A stretch of 64,000 bases of DNA, taken from NCBI GenBank assembly GCA_963810915.1, contig CAWEPH010000001.1:1-64000 (forward strand). The letters run 5' to 3'. The stretch comes from JAOUEA01 sp963810915. Lineage in GTDB: Bacteria > Actinomycetota > UBA4738 > HRBIN12. The notes under the pieces are model-generated. The model was not told where the DNA came from and ran no database searches. It saw nothing but the letters and a program-made list of their open reading frames with translations. Position numbers and translations under genes: made by a program. Of the stretch, positions 48,496 through 57,733 are shown one piece after another. Every line of letters begins with the position of its first letter. Position 1 is the first letter of the stretch.

Positions 48496-49932
48496 ATGAA
48501 ACCCATGACGACACGACCGTTCCTGGTGAACGGCGAGTGGCGCACCGGCGAGGGCACCCTCGAGGTCAAGAGCCCCTTCGACGACAGCCTGGTCGAGGAG
48601 CTCGGCGTACCGTCCGCCGCCGACGTCGAGGAGGCCGTCGCGGTCGCCGCGGAGACCTTCAAGGAGTCCGTGAAGCTCCCGGTGCACGTGCGTTCCGAGG
48701 CCCTCGACCACATCTCGCGCCGCCTCGCCGAAGACATCGAGAAGAACGCCGAGCTGATCGCGCGCGAGGGTGGCAAGCCGCTCAAATGGGCGACCGTCGA
48801 AGCCACCCGCGCGTCCTCGACGTTCCGGTGGGCCTCCGAGGTCCTTCGTCACGGTGATGACGAGGCGATGCGCTTGGACACCGAGTCGGCCTTCACGGGC
48901 CGCATGGGCATCCTGCGGCGCTTCCCCTACGGACCCGTGCTCGGCATCACGCCCTTCAACTTCCCGCTCAACCTGGTGGCGCACAAGGTGGCGCCGGCCC
49001 TCGCGGTGGGCGCGCCCATCGTGGTGAAGCCCGCGAGCGCCACCCCCATCGGATCGCTCGTCCTGGCGGAGTACTTCGCCGAGACCGATCTCCCCAAGGG
49101 CATGTACCAGGTGCTGCCGGTCAGCTCCAAGGTGGCCGACGGGATGGCGCGCGACGACCGCTTCCGCAAGATCAGCTTCACCGGGTCGGCGGCGATCGGT
49201 TGGTACCTGAAGTCGCTCGATCCGAAGAAGCGCGTCACGCTCGAGCTCGGCGGCAATGCGGGCGTCATCGTGCACTCCGACGCGGATCTGGACCTCGCGG
49301 CGCAGCGGGTCGCGTTCGGCGGCTACTACCAGGCGGGTCAGAGCTGCATCAGCGTTCAGCGCGTGCTCGTGGCCTCCGAAGTGTACGACGACTTCGCGGT
49401 GCGACTCACCAAGCAGGTCGAGAGCCTGAAGACGGGCGACCCCATGGATCCCTCGGTGGACGTGGGCCCGGTGATCGATCGTGGCGAGGTGGACCGCATC
49501 GCCGCCTGGGTCGACGAGGCCGTGAGCCAAGGCGCCGAGCTGCTGACCGGTGGCAAGGCGGAGGGCTCGCTCTACTACCCGACGCTGCTGGGACGCACCA
49601 CACCCGAGATGAAGGTGCGGTGCGAGGAGGTCTTCGGTCCGGTGGCGACGATCACGCCCTACGAGACCTTCGACGACGCCCTCGCCGAGGTGAACAACTC
49701 CAAGTACGGGCTGCAGGCGGGCGTCTTCACGAACGACATCAACCGGGCGTTCGAAGCCCACCGCACGCTGGAGGTGGGCGGCGTCATCATCAACGACGTC
49801 AGCGCCTTCCGCGCCGACCAGATGCCCTACGGTGGGAGCAAGGACTCGGGCTTCGGCCGCGAGGGCCTGCGGTTCGCGATGGAAGAGATGACCGAACCGC
49901 GCATCATGGTCCTCTCCCACGTCCCGCTGTAA
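48496..49932 (+). CDS. aldehyde dehydrogenase, possible succinate-semialdehyde dehydrogenase
   Basis: A 478-residue ALDH. The catalytic Cys is in YQAGQSCISVQRV, the Glu in LELGGNAGVIVH, with GITPFNFPLNLVAHKVAPAL. The sequence group contains dehydrogenases of varied specificity (glyceraldehyde-3-P, lactaldehyde, SSA). Position after gabT and the first ALDH suggests the last step of GABA degradation, succinic semialdehyde to succinate. The ATG at 48496 has GAGGAAGG just upstream; a GTG one codon earlier is an alternative. Confidence 0.85.
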   Translation: MKPMTTRPFLVNGEWRTGEGTLEVKSPFDDSLVEELGVPSAADVEEAVAVAAETFKESVKLPVHVRSEALDHISRRLAEDIEKNAELIAREGGKPLKWATVEATRASSTFRWASEVLRHGDDEAMRLDTESAFTGRMGILRRFPYGPVLGITPFNFPLNLVAHKVAPALAVGAPIVVKPASATPIGSLVLAEYFAETDLPKGMYQVLPVSSKVADGMARDDRFRKISFTGSAAIGWYLKSLDPKKRVTLELGGNAGVIVHSDADLDLAAQRVAFGGYYQAGQSCISVQRVLVASEVYDDFAVRLTKQVESLKTGDPMDPSVDVGPVIDRGEVDRIAAWVDEAVSQGAELLTGGKAEGSLYYPTLLGRTTPEMKVRCEEVFGPVATITPYETFDDALAEVNNSKYGLQAGVFTNDINRAFEAHRTLEVGGVIINDVSAFRADQMPYGGSKDSGFGREGLRFAMEEMTEPRIMVLSHVPL

Positions 49933-49940
49933 GGATCGGT

Positions 49941-50087
49941 GTGGACGCGGTCCTCGGCTGGCTCAGCCTCGGCTTGCTCGTGGGGCTGCTCGCCTACGTG
50001 ATCGTGCGCTACGTCCGGTCCTGGCGCGCGCTCGTCCGAACACAGCGGAACGAGGGCTGGCAACCCCCGGCCGGTGAGGATCCCTAA
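49941..50087 (+). CDS. 48-residue single-TM protein
   Basis: It starts with GTG at 49941, AAGGA six bases upstream. One hydrophobic segment (AVLGWLSLGLLVGLLAYVIV) is followed by a basic tail. It follows the second ALDH by eight bases and is probably co-transcribed. No family is recognised. Its stop overlaps that of the convergent hydrolase. Confidence 0.6.
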   Translation: MDAVLGWLSLGLLVGLLAYVIVRYVRSWRALVRTQRNEGWQPPAGEDP

Positions 50088-50758
50088 CGAGCGAGCACCG
50101 CTCGGTTGAGGAAGTCGCCGACGAGCGCCGCCGCCTCACCCCACCGGCGCGTGAGGAAGTGATCCGTGCCCTCCAGCATGGCGCATTCGCCCTGGGGGAA
50201 ACCCGCCGCGTAGGCGCGCAGCTCTTCTGGGGGACAGTACGGATCGCCATCTCCGGCCACGAAGAGCACGGGCCGCCGGAACGCGTGCACGTCTGAGGGG
50301 GCGGGCAGGCGTGGGAGCGCGAGGTCGCTCGGGTTGAGGGGTATGCCGTAGAGGACGAGGGCCGCGGGACGGTCGTCGTCGAGCGCCTCGCGCAGCGCGA
50401 CGTTCGCCCCGAAGGACCATCCACAGAGCACGGTGGGCAGCCCAGGGTCCACCTCGTGGACCCGGCCGATGGCCGCGTGGGCGTCCCTCAGCTCGTCCCG
50501 TCCGCCGCCGTGGGTTCCCTCGGAGCCCATCACGCCGCGGAAGTTGAAGGAGAGCGTGGCGAGACCGCGGTGGCCCGCGAGCTCGTTCCGCAGGGCCCAC
50601 AGCAGCGGGTGATCCTTGCTTCCCCCGTGGCGCGGGTGCGGATGGCAGATCGCCGCCGTTCCACGGAGCGCCCCGTCCGGCATCCGGAGCTCTCCCTCGA
50701 GACGCACGCCGTCGTCGGTGGTGAACGTCACGGGCTCCACGGCATGCGACGATGGCAC
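50084..50758 (-). CDS. alpha/beta hydrolase (COG2945-like)
   Basis: A 224-residue cytoplasmic hydrolase. The HPHPRHGG oxyanion region, the nucleophile elbow GWSFGANVAL, an acidic residue in FVAGDGDPYC and the His in GTDHFL complete a triad. The substrate is unknown; ester or dipeptide cleavage is likely. The start is uncertain: GTG at 50758 overlaps the divergent LLM gene, and GTG at 50737 is an alternative. The convergent 3' end overlaps the small TM gene. Confidence 0.82.
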   Translation of the reverse strand: MPSSHAVEPVTFTTDDGVRLEGELRMPDGALRGTAAICHPHPRHGGSKDHPLLWALRNELAGHRGLATLSFNFRGVMGSEGTHGGGRDELRDAHAAIGRVHEVDPGLPTVLCGWSFGANVALREALDDDRPAALVLYGIPLNPSDLALPRLPAPSDVHAFRRPVLFVAGDGDPYCPPEELRAYAAGFPQGECAMLEGTDHFLTRRWGEAAALVGDFLNRAVLAR

Positions 50759-51714
50759 CCATGGACCCCCGGCGGCAACCGCAGGCCACGGCGTTCGCGC
50801 TGCGGGACCCGTGGCCGTGGGGGGACTTCGCGGCGCTCGCCCGGGACGGCGAAGCGCTCGGGTACCGAGCGCTCTTCCTGCCCGAGATCGCCGGACGGGA
50901 CGGGTTCGCCGCGCTCGCCGCGCTCGCGGGGGAGACCAACGCGCTCCTGCTCGGGACCGGGATCGTGGCCATGGGATCGCGCACCCCCCAGCTGACCGCG
51001 ATGGGGGCCGCGACCGTCCAGGAACGTTCGGGAGGCCGGATGATCCTGGGACTCGGCACAGGCCCGGCCGTCCGGGGCGCGCTCGACCGGCTCGGCGCTC
51101 TCATCGCCGCACTGCGCGGGGTCTTCGCCGGTGAGCGGGTCGACATCGACGACGCGAGCCTGGGGCTCAGCCTGCGGGTCGGGTCGGCGCCTCCGATCTG
51201 GATGTCCGCGCTCGGTCCTCGCGCCGTCCGCATGGCTGGCGAGGTGGCCGACGGGGTCTTGTTGAACTGGTGCACGCCCGAACGGGTGGCCGACGCCGTG
51301 ACGCTCGTGCGGGAGGGCGCGGAGTCGGCCGGGCGCGATCCGGCGGCGATCGCCGTGGCGGTCTACGTGCGCGCGAACCTCGATCAGGATCGCGAGGCCG
51401 CGATGGGGGCGCTGAAGGAGGCGGTCGGCGAGTACGCCTCGTTCCCTGCGTACGCCCGGCAGTTCACCGTGATGGGGTTGGGGGCCGAGGCGGAGGCCGC
51501 GGCGGCGGCACGCCGCGCGGGGCGCCCCGCGGAGATCGCCGACGCGTTCGTCCACGCCATCACCCTGACCGGGGATCCCGCCGAGGCGCGTTCGCGACTC
51601 CAGGCCTTCCGCGACGCGGGCGCCCAGCTCCCCGTCGTCTACCCGGTGACGGCGAGCGGGACGTCGGTCGAGACGGTGGCGCGAACCCTGCACGAGCTGG
51701 CGCCGGGCGCGTGA
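50752..51714 (+). CDS. LLM-class F420-dependent oxidoreductase
   Basis: About 320 residues of the luciferase-like TIM-barrel family that often uses coenzyme F420 or FMN. Family-like segments are LLLGTGIVAMGSRTPQLTAM, ERSGGRMILGLGTGPA and IWMSALGPRAVRMAGEVADGVLLNW. The substrate is unknown. ATG codons at 50752 and 50761 are both possible; no ribosome-binding site decides. The FrhB-like gene at 57734 also points to F420 use. Confidence 0.85.
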   Translation: MAPMDPRRQPQATAFALRDPWPWGDFAALARDGEALGYRALFLPEIAGRDGFAALAALAGETNALLLGTGIVAMGSRTPQLTAMGAATVQERSGGRMILGLGTGPAVRGALDRLGALIAALRGVFAGERVDIDDASLGLSLRVGSAPPIWMSALGPRAVRMAGEVADGVLLNWCTPERVADAVTLVREGAESAGRDPAAIAVAVYVRANLDQDREAAMGALKEAVGEYASFPAYARQFTVMGLGAEAEAAAAARRAGRPAEIADAFVHAITLTGDPAEARSRLQAFRDAGAQLPVVYPVTASGTSVETVARTLHELAPGA

Positions 51715-51736
51715 ACGACCTCGCTCGAGCGCCTCG

Positions 51737-51764
51737 TTGCACCACGGCGTGAAGGTCGTATATT
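51737..51764 (+). promoter_or_regulatory. fdxA promoter
   Basis: -35 TTGCAC (51737-51742), 16-bp spacer, -10 TATATT (51759-51764). This is the clearest two-box sigma70-type promoter in the window. It predicts a leader of about 35 bases. Confidence 0.65.
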
Positions 51765-51805
51765 GGGGTTTGTTAGGTCGGCACCGTGGAAAAGGGGTTA
51801 ATGGG

Positions 51806-52132
51806 ATGACATACACGATCTGCGAGCCCTGTATCGACGTGAAGGACCGCGCCTGCGTGGACGAGTGCCCGGTCGACTGCATCTACGAGGGTCCTCGCAT
51901 GCTGTACATCCAGCCCGACGAGTGCGTGGACTGCGGCGCATGCGAGCCCGCCTGCCCGGTGACGGCGATCTTCTACGAGGACGACGTGCCCGGCGAGTGG
52001 AAGCAGTTCACCCCGGTCAACGCCGAGTGGTTCGCCGACAACGTCAGTGGCCTGGGTTCCCCCGGTGGTGCGGCCCAGGTGGGCCCCGCGGCCGTCGACC
52101 ACCCCGTCGTGGCCGCCTGGGAAGCCGTCTGA
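51806..52132 (+). CDS. fdxA: seven-iron ferredoxin
   Basis: A 108-residue soluble ferredoxin. The cysteine patterns CEPCIDVKDRACVDECPVDC and CVDCGACEPACPV match the [3Fe-4S][4Fe-4S] FdxA type of actinobacteria, an electron carrier for P450s and other reductases. The ATG at 51806 is preferred because it gives the usual MTYTI N-terminus; GGGG lies about nine bases upstream. Confidence 0.95.
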   Translation: MTYTICEPCIDVKDRACVDECPVDCIYEGPRMLYIQPDECVDCGACEPACPVTAIFYEDDVPGEWKQFTPVNAEWFADNVSGLGSPGGAAQVGPAAVDHPVVAAWEAV

Positions 52133-52161
52133 GGAGCCTCGCGCCCATCCCGACCCACCGG

Positions 52162-52183
52162 ACCCCGGGCCTTGCCCCGGGGT
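52162..52183 (+). terminator. fdxA terminator
   Basis: An 8-bp stem ACCCCGGG / CCCGGGGT, followed by the T-rich TCGTTGCGTTGT, 30 bases after the fdxA stop. Confidence 0.65.
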
Positions 52184-52253
52184 TCGTTGCGTTGTGTAGA
52201 CACCGACGCCCTCCGCCCGTCAGGATGGGTCCGTCGACGGAGGGGGCGAGCGG

Positions 52254-54329
52254 GTGAGCGAGCGAGGCAGATGGGCGCGCGTGATCGGGGTCGCTGTCGT
52301 GACCGTCGCGCTGCTGATGGCTGGGGTCCCGGCTTCCCCAAGCACCGCGGCTCGGCCCGCGTCCGTGACCCGACCACTTCCCCCCCGTGTGATCGCGGCC
52401 GCGATGCGGCTGCCCGGGACCGTCGTCCGGAGATCTCCCGGTGCCCAGGTGCGACGTGTGGATATCCCCGCGGCGCGCGCGGCGGGCGTCTCCGACATCT
52501 ACCGGGTGCGGGTGCAGGGTCGCTACCCACCCCGCGCGCTCCGCTACCAGCTCCTGGTGGATGGACGCCCGGTCGGGTACGCGATCCCCACGCGCGACGC
52601 CGACGCCGTAGAGGCCGTGACCACGGACACCGCCGTGCTCACCGGACGGATCGCGGTGCGCTACGGACGAGGCGCACCGACGCCTCCCGCGTCGGGCACG
52701 TCACGCTCGCTGCGCTCCCCGTCGTTCCGCCTGCCGCACCTCCCCGATCCCGCGGCCCGGGGACCGCTCGCGGTGACGACGAAGCGCTACGACCTCGGGG
52801 ATCAGGTGTTCAAGATCAAGGGGCTCCGGGGGAAAGTGGAGCTCGCCGGCGACGTGACCTACCCCAGTGGCCTCCCCGCGGGGCCTTATCCGCTCCTGCT
52901 GTTCTTGCACGGCAATCACTACTCGTGTTACCGGGGCCGCCATGCGGGGTACGAGTGGCCGTGCCGTCGAGGGTGGAAGCCGATCCCGAACTACGCCGGG
53001 TACGACTACATCGCCCGCCGGCTGGCGAGTTACGGGTTCGTCGTCGTCTCGGTGAGCGGCAACGGCGTGAACGTGCTTGGCAACTACGTCGACGACACCG
53101 GGATGCGCCAGCGAGGGGAGCTCCTGGAGAAGCACCTCGATCTCTGGCACGACTGGTCGACCGTGGGTGGGGGTCCGTTCGGGTCGCGCTTCGTCGGCAA
53201 GGTCGACTTCAACCACATCGGGGTCATGGGGCACTCGCGAGGAGGCGAGGGCGCCATCTACAACGTGATCGTGGATCGTGAGCGGTCGTCGCCTTACGGG
53301 ATCGACGCGGTGCTGCCGCTCGCGCCCGTGGACTTCACCCGCGCGACCGTGAACGACATCCCGTTGGCCGTGATGCTCCCGTACTGCGACGGCGACGTCT
53401 CCGACCTCGAGGGGATGCACTTCTTCGACGACGCCCGATACCGCGAGCCGGGGGACCCCACTCCGAAGGCCACCGTCGTGGTGATGGGCGCAGATCACAA
53501 CTTCTTCAACACCGTCTGGTCGCCCTCGGGGGGCTTCCCGGGGGCGTTCGACGACGGGAGCCGGGCCTGTCCGGGGCGACTCACCGAGATCCAGCAGCGA
53601 AGGGTGGGGCGGACCTACGTCATCGGATTCTTCCGGCGGTATGTCGGCGGCACCACGTCGCTCGACCCGATGTGGACCGGCGAGGCCACGCCGGCCTCCA
53701 TCGCGCCCGCGCAGACCCTCGTGAGCTACCTGGCGCCCGACACCCCCGCCACGCGTCTCGACCTCGATCGGTTCACCGACGTTGGCGGACTCACCCGAGA
53801 CACAGCGGGCGGTAGGGTCACGCCGATCGGGCTGAGCGCCTACGCGTGGTGCGTGAACACGTACGAGATCCCATGCGTGCCGGGGCAATACGCGTACACC
53901 GACGTCCACCTTCCCGGCCTCGCCGAGGGCGTGCTGGGCTGGTCGGACACGCACGCTTCCGCGCGGTTCGGGGTGCCTGCGGGGGTCGGTGACGTCAGCG
54001 GCTACGACGCCTTGCAGTTCCGGGTCGCCGTGAACCCGGCCTACGACGCGAACTACGGGACCCGCGTGCAGGGTCTCACGGTGGTGCTGACGGACGGGAG
54101 CGGACATCAGGGGGCGGTGAGCGCGGCCGCCGTCGGCGATGCCGCCCTGGCCTATCCCGTAGGCCTCCGCCACTACCTCGGCCACGTGATCTTGAACCAG
54201 ATCCGGTTCCCCCTGAGCGCGTTCGCGGGGGTCGATCTCACGGACGTGCGCGCCGTGACGATCCGCTTCGATCGGACCTCCCAAGGCGTGATCGACGTGG
54301 CCGACCTCGCGTTCAGTCGAGGGGGCTGA
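52254..54329 (+). CDS. large secreted alpha/beta hydrolase
   Basis: A 691-residue exported protein with a GTG start and GGAGGGGG upstream. The signal peptide (VIGVAVVTVALLMAGVPASP) is followed by a hydrolase domain with FLHGNHYSCYRG and the nucleophile elbow GHSRGGEG at Ser328. ADHNFFNTVW supplies the probable His. The C-terminal 200 residues look like a beta-sandwich (VTIRFDRTSQGVIDVADLAF). It is probably an esterase or lipase on the cell surface. No family close enough to name the substrate is recognised. Confidence 0.75.
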   Translation: MSERGRWARVIGVAVVTVALLMAGVPASPSTAARPASVTRPLPPRVIAAAMRLPGTVVRRSPGAQVRRVDIPAARAAGVSDIYRVRVQGRYPPRALRYQLLVDGRPVGYAIPTRDADAVEAVTTDTAVLTGRIAVRYGRGAPTPPASGTSRSLRSPSFRLPHLPDPAARGPLAVTTKRYDLGDQVFKIKGLRGKVELAGDVTYPSGLPAGPYPLLLFLHGNHYSCYRGRHAGYEWPCRRGWKPIPNYAGYDYIARRLASYGFVVVSVSGNGVNVLGNYVDDTGMRQRGELLEKHLDLWHDWSTVGGGPFGSRFVGKVDFNHIGVMGHSRGGEGAIYNVIVDRERSSPYGIDAVLPLAPVDFTRATVNDIPLAVMLPYCDGDVSDLEGMHFFDDARYREPGDPTPKATVVVMGADHNFFNTVWSPSGGFPGAFDDGSRACPGRLTEIQQRRVGRTYVIGFFRRYVGGTTSLDPMWTGEATPASIAPAQTLVSYLAPDTPATRLDLDRFTDVGGLTRDTAGGRVTPIGLSAYAWCVNTYEIPCVPGQYAYTDVHLPGLAEGVLGWSDTHASARFGVPAGVGDVSGYDALQFRVAVNPAYDANYGTRVQGLTVVLTDGSGHQGAVSAAAVGDAALAYPVGLRHYLGHVILNQIRFPLSAFAGVDLTDVRAVTIRFDRTSQGVIDVADLAFSRGG

Positions 54330-54332
54330 GCC

Positions 54333-57300
54333 TCAGGCGTAGGTGACGTCGAGGTCGCGCGGCGGCGTCGACGGCAGGAAGACGCGGAACGACGCGCCCC
54401 CACCCTCGCGGGCCTCGACCCAGGCACGCCCGCCGTGGATCTCGGCGAAGCGCTGCACGAGCGCGAGCCCCACGCCGACCCCGGGGGAGTGCTGGGGCGC
54501 CTCGGGACCTTGGCGGAAGGCCTCGAAGATGGCCTCGCGGAGTTCCTCGGGCACGCCGGGTCCGTTGTCTTCCACCTCGATGACCACTCCGTCGGGCGCG
54601 GACACCGGTCGCACGTTGATCCACACGCTGGCGTGCGACGGTGTGTGGCGCGCGGTGTTGGCGAGCAGGTTCTCGACGATCCGCTCGACCTTGGCGGCGT
54701 CGAGCGGCACTACCACTGGCTGGAGGTCGGTCGCGAGGCGTTCCGCAGGGATCAGGTCGGACTCCTCCACGATCCGGCCAACCAGGTCGCCGACGTCGGT
54801 GGGCTCGAGCTTCGGCGCGACGATGCCTCGTGCCAGTCGGTCGAGGTCGAGCAGGTTCATCACGAGTCGGTCGAGACGACGCGCGTTGTCCGCGATGCGG
54901 TGGGCGAGATCCCGGGAGTCGTCCTCGGCCAGGTGCACGTCGCCGCGCTCGAGCGTGATCGCGAGTCCCAGGATCGCCGCCAGCGGCGTGCGCAGGTCGT
55001 GGGAGACCGCCTGAAGGAAGGTGTTCTTCATCTCGTCGAGGGCCCTCAAGCGTTGCGACGCTTCGCGTTCGACGGACAGGGCGCGTTCGAGCTGTTCCTC
55101 GGCCTCCTTGCGCTCGGTGATGTCGAGGAGGAAGCCTTGCCAGTAGGCGGGCTTGCCCGGGAGATGCACGAGGGCGGCCTCGTCCTGGACCCAGACGATC
55201 TTGCCGTCCTTCGCGATCATCCGGTACTCGAGGGAGAAGCGCTCGTCCGAGTCTTCCCGATTGCTCTCCGCGTCCGCCGCGAAGACCCGGTCCCGATCGT
55301 CGGGGTGCGTGATCTTCCGCCATAGCGTGGGATCGGCGATCACCTCGTCGAGCGTGTACCCGAGCATGTCGGTGTTGCCGGGTGCGATGTAGGTCGTCCT
55401 GGAGACGGACGGGTCCTCGGGATCGATCTCCTGCGTGTAGAAGATGGCCTGGTTCTGTTCGACGATCGTGCGGAACTTGAGCTCCGCCTCCCGCAACTGC
55501 TCCTCGGCCTCCTTGCGCTGGGTGATGTCGAGCATGAACCCCTGCCAGAAGCCTTCACCGTCCGGCTCGGGGACGAACGAAGCCTCGTCGTGCACCCAGA
55601 CCCAGCGCCCGTTTGCCGCCTTGAACCTGAACTCCCCGGCGTATGGCTCCAGCGTCCGGTTGGCCTCCTCGTCGCGCGCGAGGGTCTCCTCGCGGTCGTC
55701 GGGGTGGATGCGGTCGATCCAGAAGTCGGGGGTCCAGGTCCATTCGCGAGGCGTGTACCCGAAGAGGGCTTCGACCTGCGGGCTGATGTAGAACTTGGCG
55801 GGATCCGCATCCGGGGACTCGGTGTAGACGACCGCGGGGATGTGCTCGACGAGCACGCGGTACCGGGCCTCCGCCTCACGCAGCTGTGACTCCGCCTTCT
55901 TCGTCCGCGTGATGTCGACCAGGACCCCCTGCCAGAACATCGGGTGTCCGTCCTCGTCCAGGACACGCACGGCCTCGTCGTGCACCCAGACCCAACGCCC
56001 GTCGGCCGCTCGCAACCGGTACTCGGCGCGGAAGGGCTCGCCGGTTCGGTTGGCTTCATCGTTCGCCGTGAGGGTGGCCGTCGCGTCGTCCGGGTGGATC
56101 CGATCCATCCAGAAGCTCGGTGTCCACTGCCACTCCTGGGGGGTGTACCCGAACACCTGCTCCACCTGCGGGCTCACGTAGAAGTCCTCTGGGTTGGCCA
56201 CGATCGCCTCGGCATAGACGACCGCGGGGATGTGCTCCACCAGGGCGCGATAGCGCTCCTGCGCCGCGCGCAGGAGGTGCTCAGCATCCTTCTGCTCGGT
56301 CACATCCACCATGACGCCTTGCCACATGGCGGGCGCGCCGTTCTCGTCGCGGATCAGGACCGACTCGTCGTGGAACCAGATCACGCCGCCGTCGGCCGCC
56401 ACCATCCGATATTCGTCGCTGTAGAACTCCATTCCGTCGGTGCTCTCGGCTCCGGTCACCGCGCGGACACGGTCGTCGGGATGGAGCTGCTCGATCCAGG
56501 ATCCGTCGTCGAGCCACGCCTCGGGCGGCACACCCAGGATCCGCTCGATCTGCGGGCTGATGTACACGATCGCGCTCGACCCGTCGGCGGGTGGGTCGGG
56601 GAGCTCGAGATACACGATCGCCGGCGTGCGTTCGACGATCATGCGGAAGCGCTCCTCGGCCTGCCGAACCTGCTCTTCGACGCCCTTGCGCTCGGTGACG
56701 TCGGTCATGAAGCCGAGGAAGTACTCCACGGATCCGTCGCGCCTGAGGATGGGCGTGGACGTGTCGTGCACCCAGACCATGCGTCCGTCGGCGGCCCGCA
56801 TCCGGTACTCGTGGTCGAACGGCGTGGGATCGGCAGGGTCGAACGCGTCGAGCGCCTCCAGGCGGGCGAGGTCGTCGGGGTGGATCAAGCTGCCCCAGAA
56901 CCGCGGGTCGTCGGTGAAGCGCTTGGGCGCGTAGCCGAGCATCTCCTCGATCTGCGGGCTGACGAACCCCATGTGCACGACGTCGCCGAGCGGGATATCC
57001 GTGTAGGTCACCGCCGGGATCCGTTCCACCAGCTGTCGGTAGCGCATCTGGGCTTCGCGACGGGCCTCGTCGGCGCGCTGACGCACCAGCGCGGCTCCCA
57101 ACACGCCCGCCAGGGCGCGTAACGCGTCCTGTTCCGCCCCGCTCCATCCGCGCTCCCGCGCGCACTCGTCGAGACCCACGCAACCCCACCACGCTCCGTC
57201 GAGGAAGACAGGGATCTCCAGGATCGAGACGATGTCCTGCACCTCGAGGACGGGCCGTTCCTGCTCGGGAAGATCACGCACGAGGCTCGCGATGGTGCCG

Positions 57301-57620
57301 CCGTCCGCATGGATCTCGGCCCACCGCGGCAGCTGCGCCCACGGGGCGGAGGAGAGGAACGGGGCGCCCATCTGCGGTTCGATGCCCGGCGCGCACCACT
57401 CGGCCACCTGGGTCGTGCAGAGACGGTCCCCGTCGTCGACGTGGTTCTCGAGCACGTAGACGCGTGAGACGTCGGCCGCGCTGCCGAGGCGTGCGAGCAC
57501 CTCGGGAGCGGCATCGCGCCAGTCGGCGGCCAGCAGCAGTTGCTCGGCCGCGAATGCGACGGCCTCCATGATGGCGTCGCGTTTGGTCGCCGGCTCGGCG
57601 CGTGGCACCGCGTCAACCAT
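54333..57620 (-). CDS. cytoplasmic GAF-5xPAS sensor histidine kinase
   Basis: About 1,095 residues from the ATG at 57620 (a GTG at 57680 would add 20). The order is GAF (about 25-180), then five PAS/PAC units at about 188-310, 320-445, 450-575, 580-705 and 710-840, then HisKA with AVSHDLRTPLAAIL (His874) and HATPase with ENLLANTARHT, DNGPGVP and GVGVGLALV. PAS3 and PAS4 are near copies (FYVSPQVEQVFGYTPQEW versus FYISPQVEALFGYTPREW). There is no TM segment. No response regulator is adjacent. A promoter TTCACC-16-GATAAT lies at 57682-57709 on the reverse strand. Confidence 0.93.
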   Translation of the reverse strand: MVDAVPRAEPATKRDAIMEAVAFAAEQLLLAADWRDAAPEVLARLGSAADVSRVYVLENHVDDGDRLCTTQVAEWCAPGIEPQMGAPFLSSAPWAQLPRWAEIHADGGTIASLVRDLPEQERPVLEVQDIVSILEIPVFLDGAWWGCVGLDECARERGWSGAEQDALRALAGVLGAALVRQRADEARREAQMRYRQLVERIPAVTYTDIPLGDVVHMGFVSPQIEEMLGYAPKRFTDDPRFWGSLIHPDDLARLEALDAFDPADPTPFDHEYRMRAADGRMVWVHDTSTPILRRDGSVEYFLGFMTDVTERKGVEEQVRQAEERFRMIVERTPAIVYLELPDPPADGSSAIVYISPQIERILGVPPEAWLDDGSWIEQLHPDDRVRAVTGAESTDGMEFYSDEYRMVAADGGVIWFHDESVLIRDENGAPAMWQGVMVDVTEQKDAEHLLRAAQERYRALVEHIPAVVYAEAIVANPEDFYVSPQVEQVFGYTPQEWQWTPSFWMDRIHPDDATATLTANDEANRTGEPFRAEYRLRAADGRWVWVHDEAVRVLDEDGHPMFWQGVLVDITRTKKAESQLREAEARYRVLVEHIPAVVYTESPDADPAKFYISPQVEALFGYTPREWTWTPDFWIDRIHPDDREETLARDEEANRTLEPYAGEFRFKAANGRWVWVHDEASFVPEPDGEGFWQGFMLDITQRKEAEEQLREAELKFRTIVEQNQAIFYTQEIDPEDPSVSRTTYIAPGNTDMLGYTLDEVIADPTLWRKITHPDDRDRVFAADAESNREDSDERFSLEYRMIAKDGKIVWVQDEAALVHLPGKPAYWQGFLLDITERKEAEEQLERALSVEREASQRLRALDEMKNTFLQAVSHDLRTPLAAILGLAITLERGDVHLAEDDSRDLAHRIADNARRLDRLVMNLLDLDRLARGIVAPKLEPTDVGDLVGRIVEESDLIPAERLATDLQPVVVPLDAAKVERIVENLLANTARHTPSHASVWINVRPVSAPDGVVIEVEDNGPGVPEELREAIFEAFRQGPEAPQHSPGVGVGLALVQRFAEIHGGRAWVEAREGGGASFRVFLPSTPPRDLDVTYA

Positions 57621-57681
57621 CCGTCGTGTACTCCCCGGGTGTCGGGCCCCACGAGCGCCGCGGGACGAGTCTTCCGTCACG

Positions 57682-57709
57682 ATTATCGGCTCAGGTCAAC
57701 GTGGGTGAA
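57682..57709 (-). promoter_or_regulatory. promoter of the GAF-PAS kinase
   Basis: On the reverse strand TTCACC (57704-57709), a 16-bp spacer and GATAAT (57682-57687). It predicts a transcript start near 57675 and supports the ATG at 57620. Confidence 0.5.
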
Positions 57710-57733
57710 GTTTCGGGTTCGCGCAGGCGGCGC

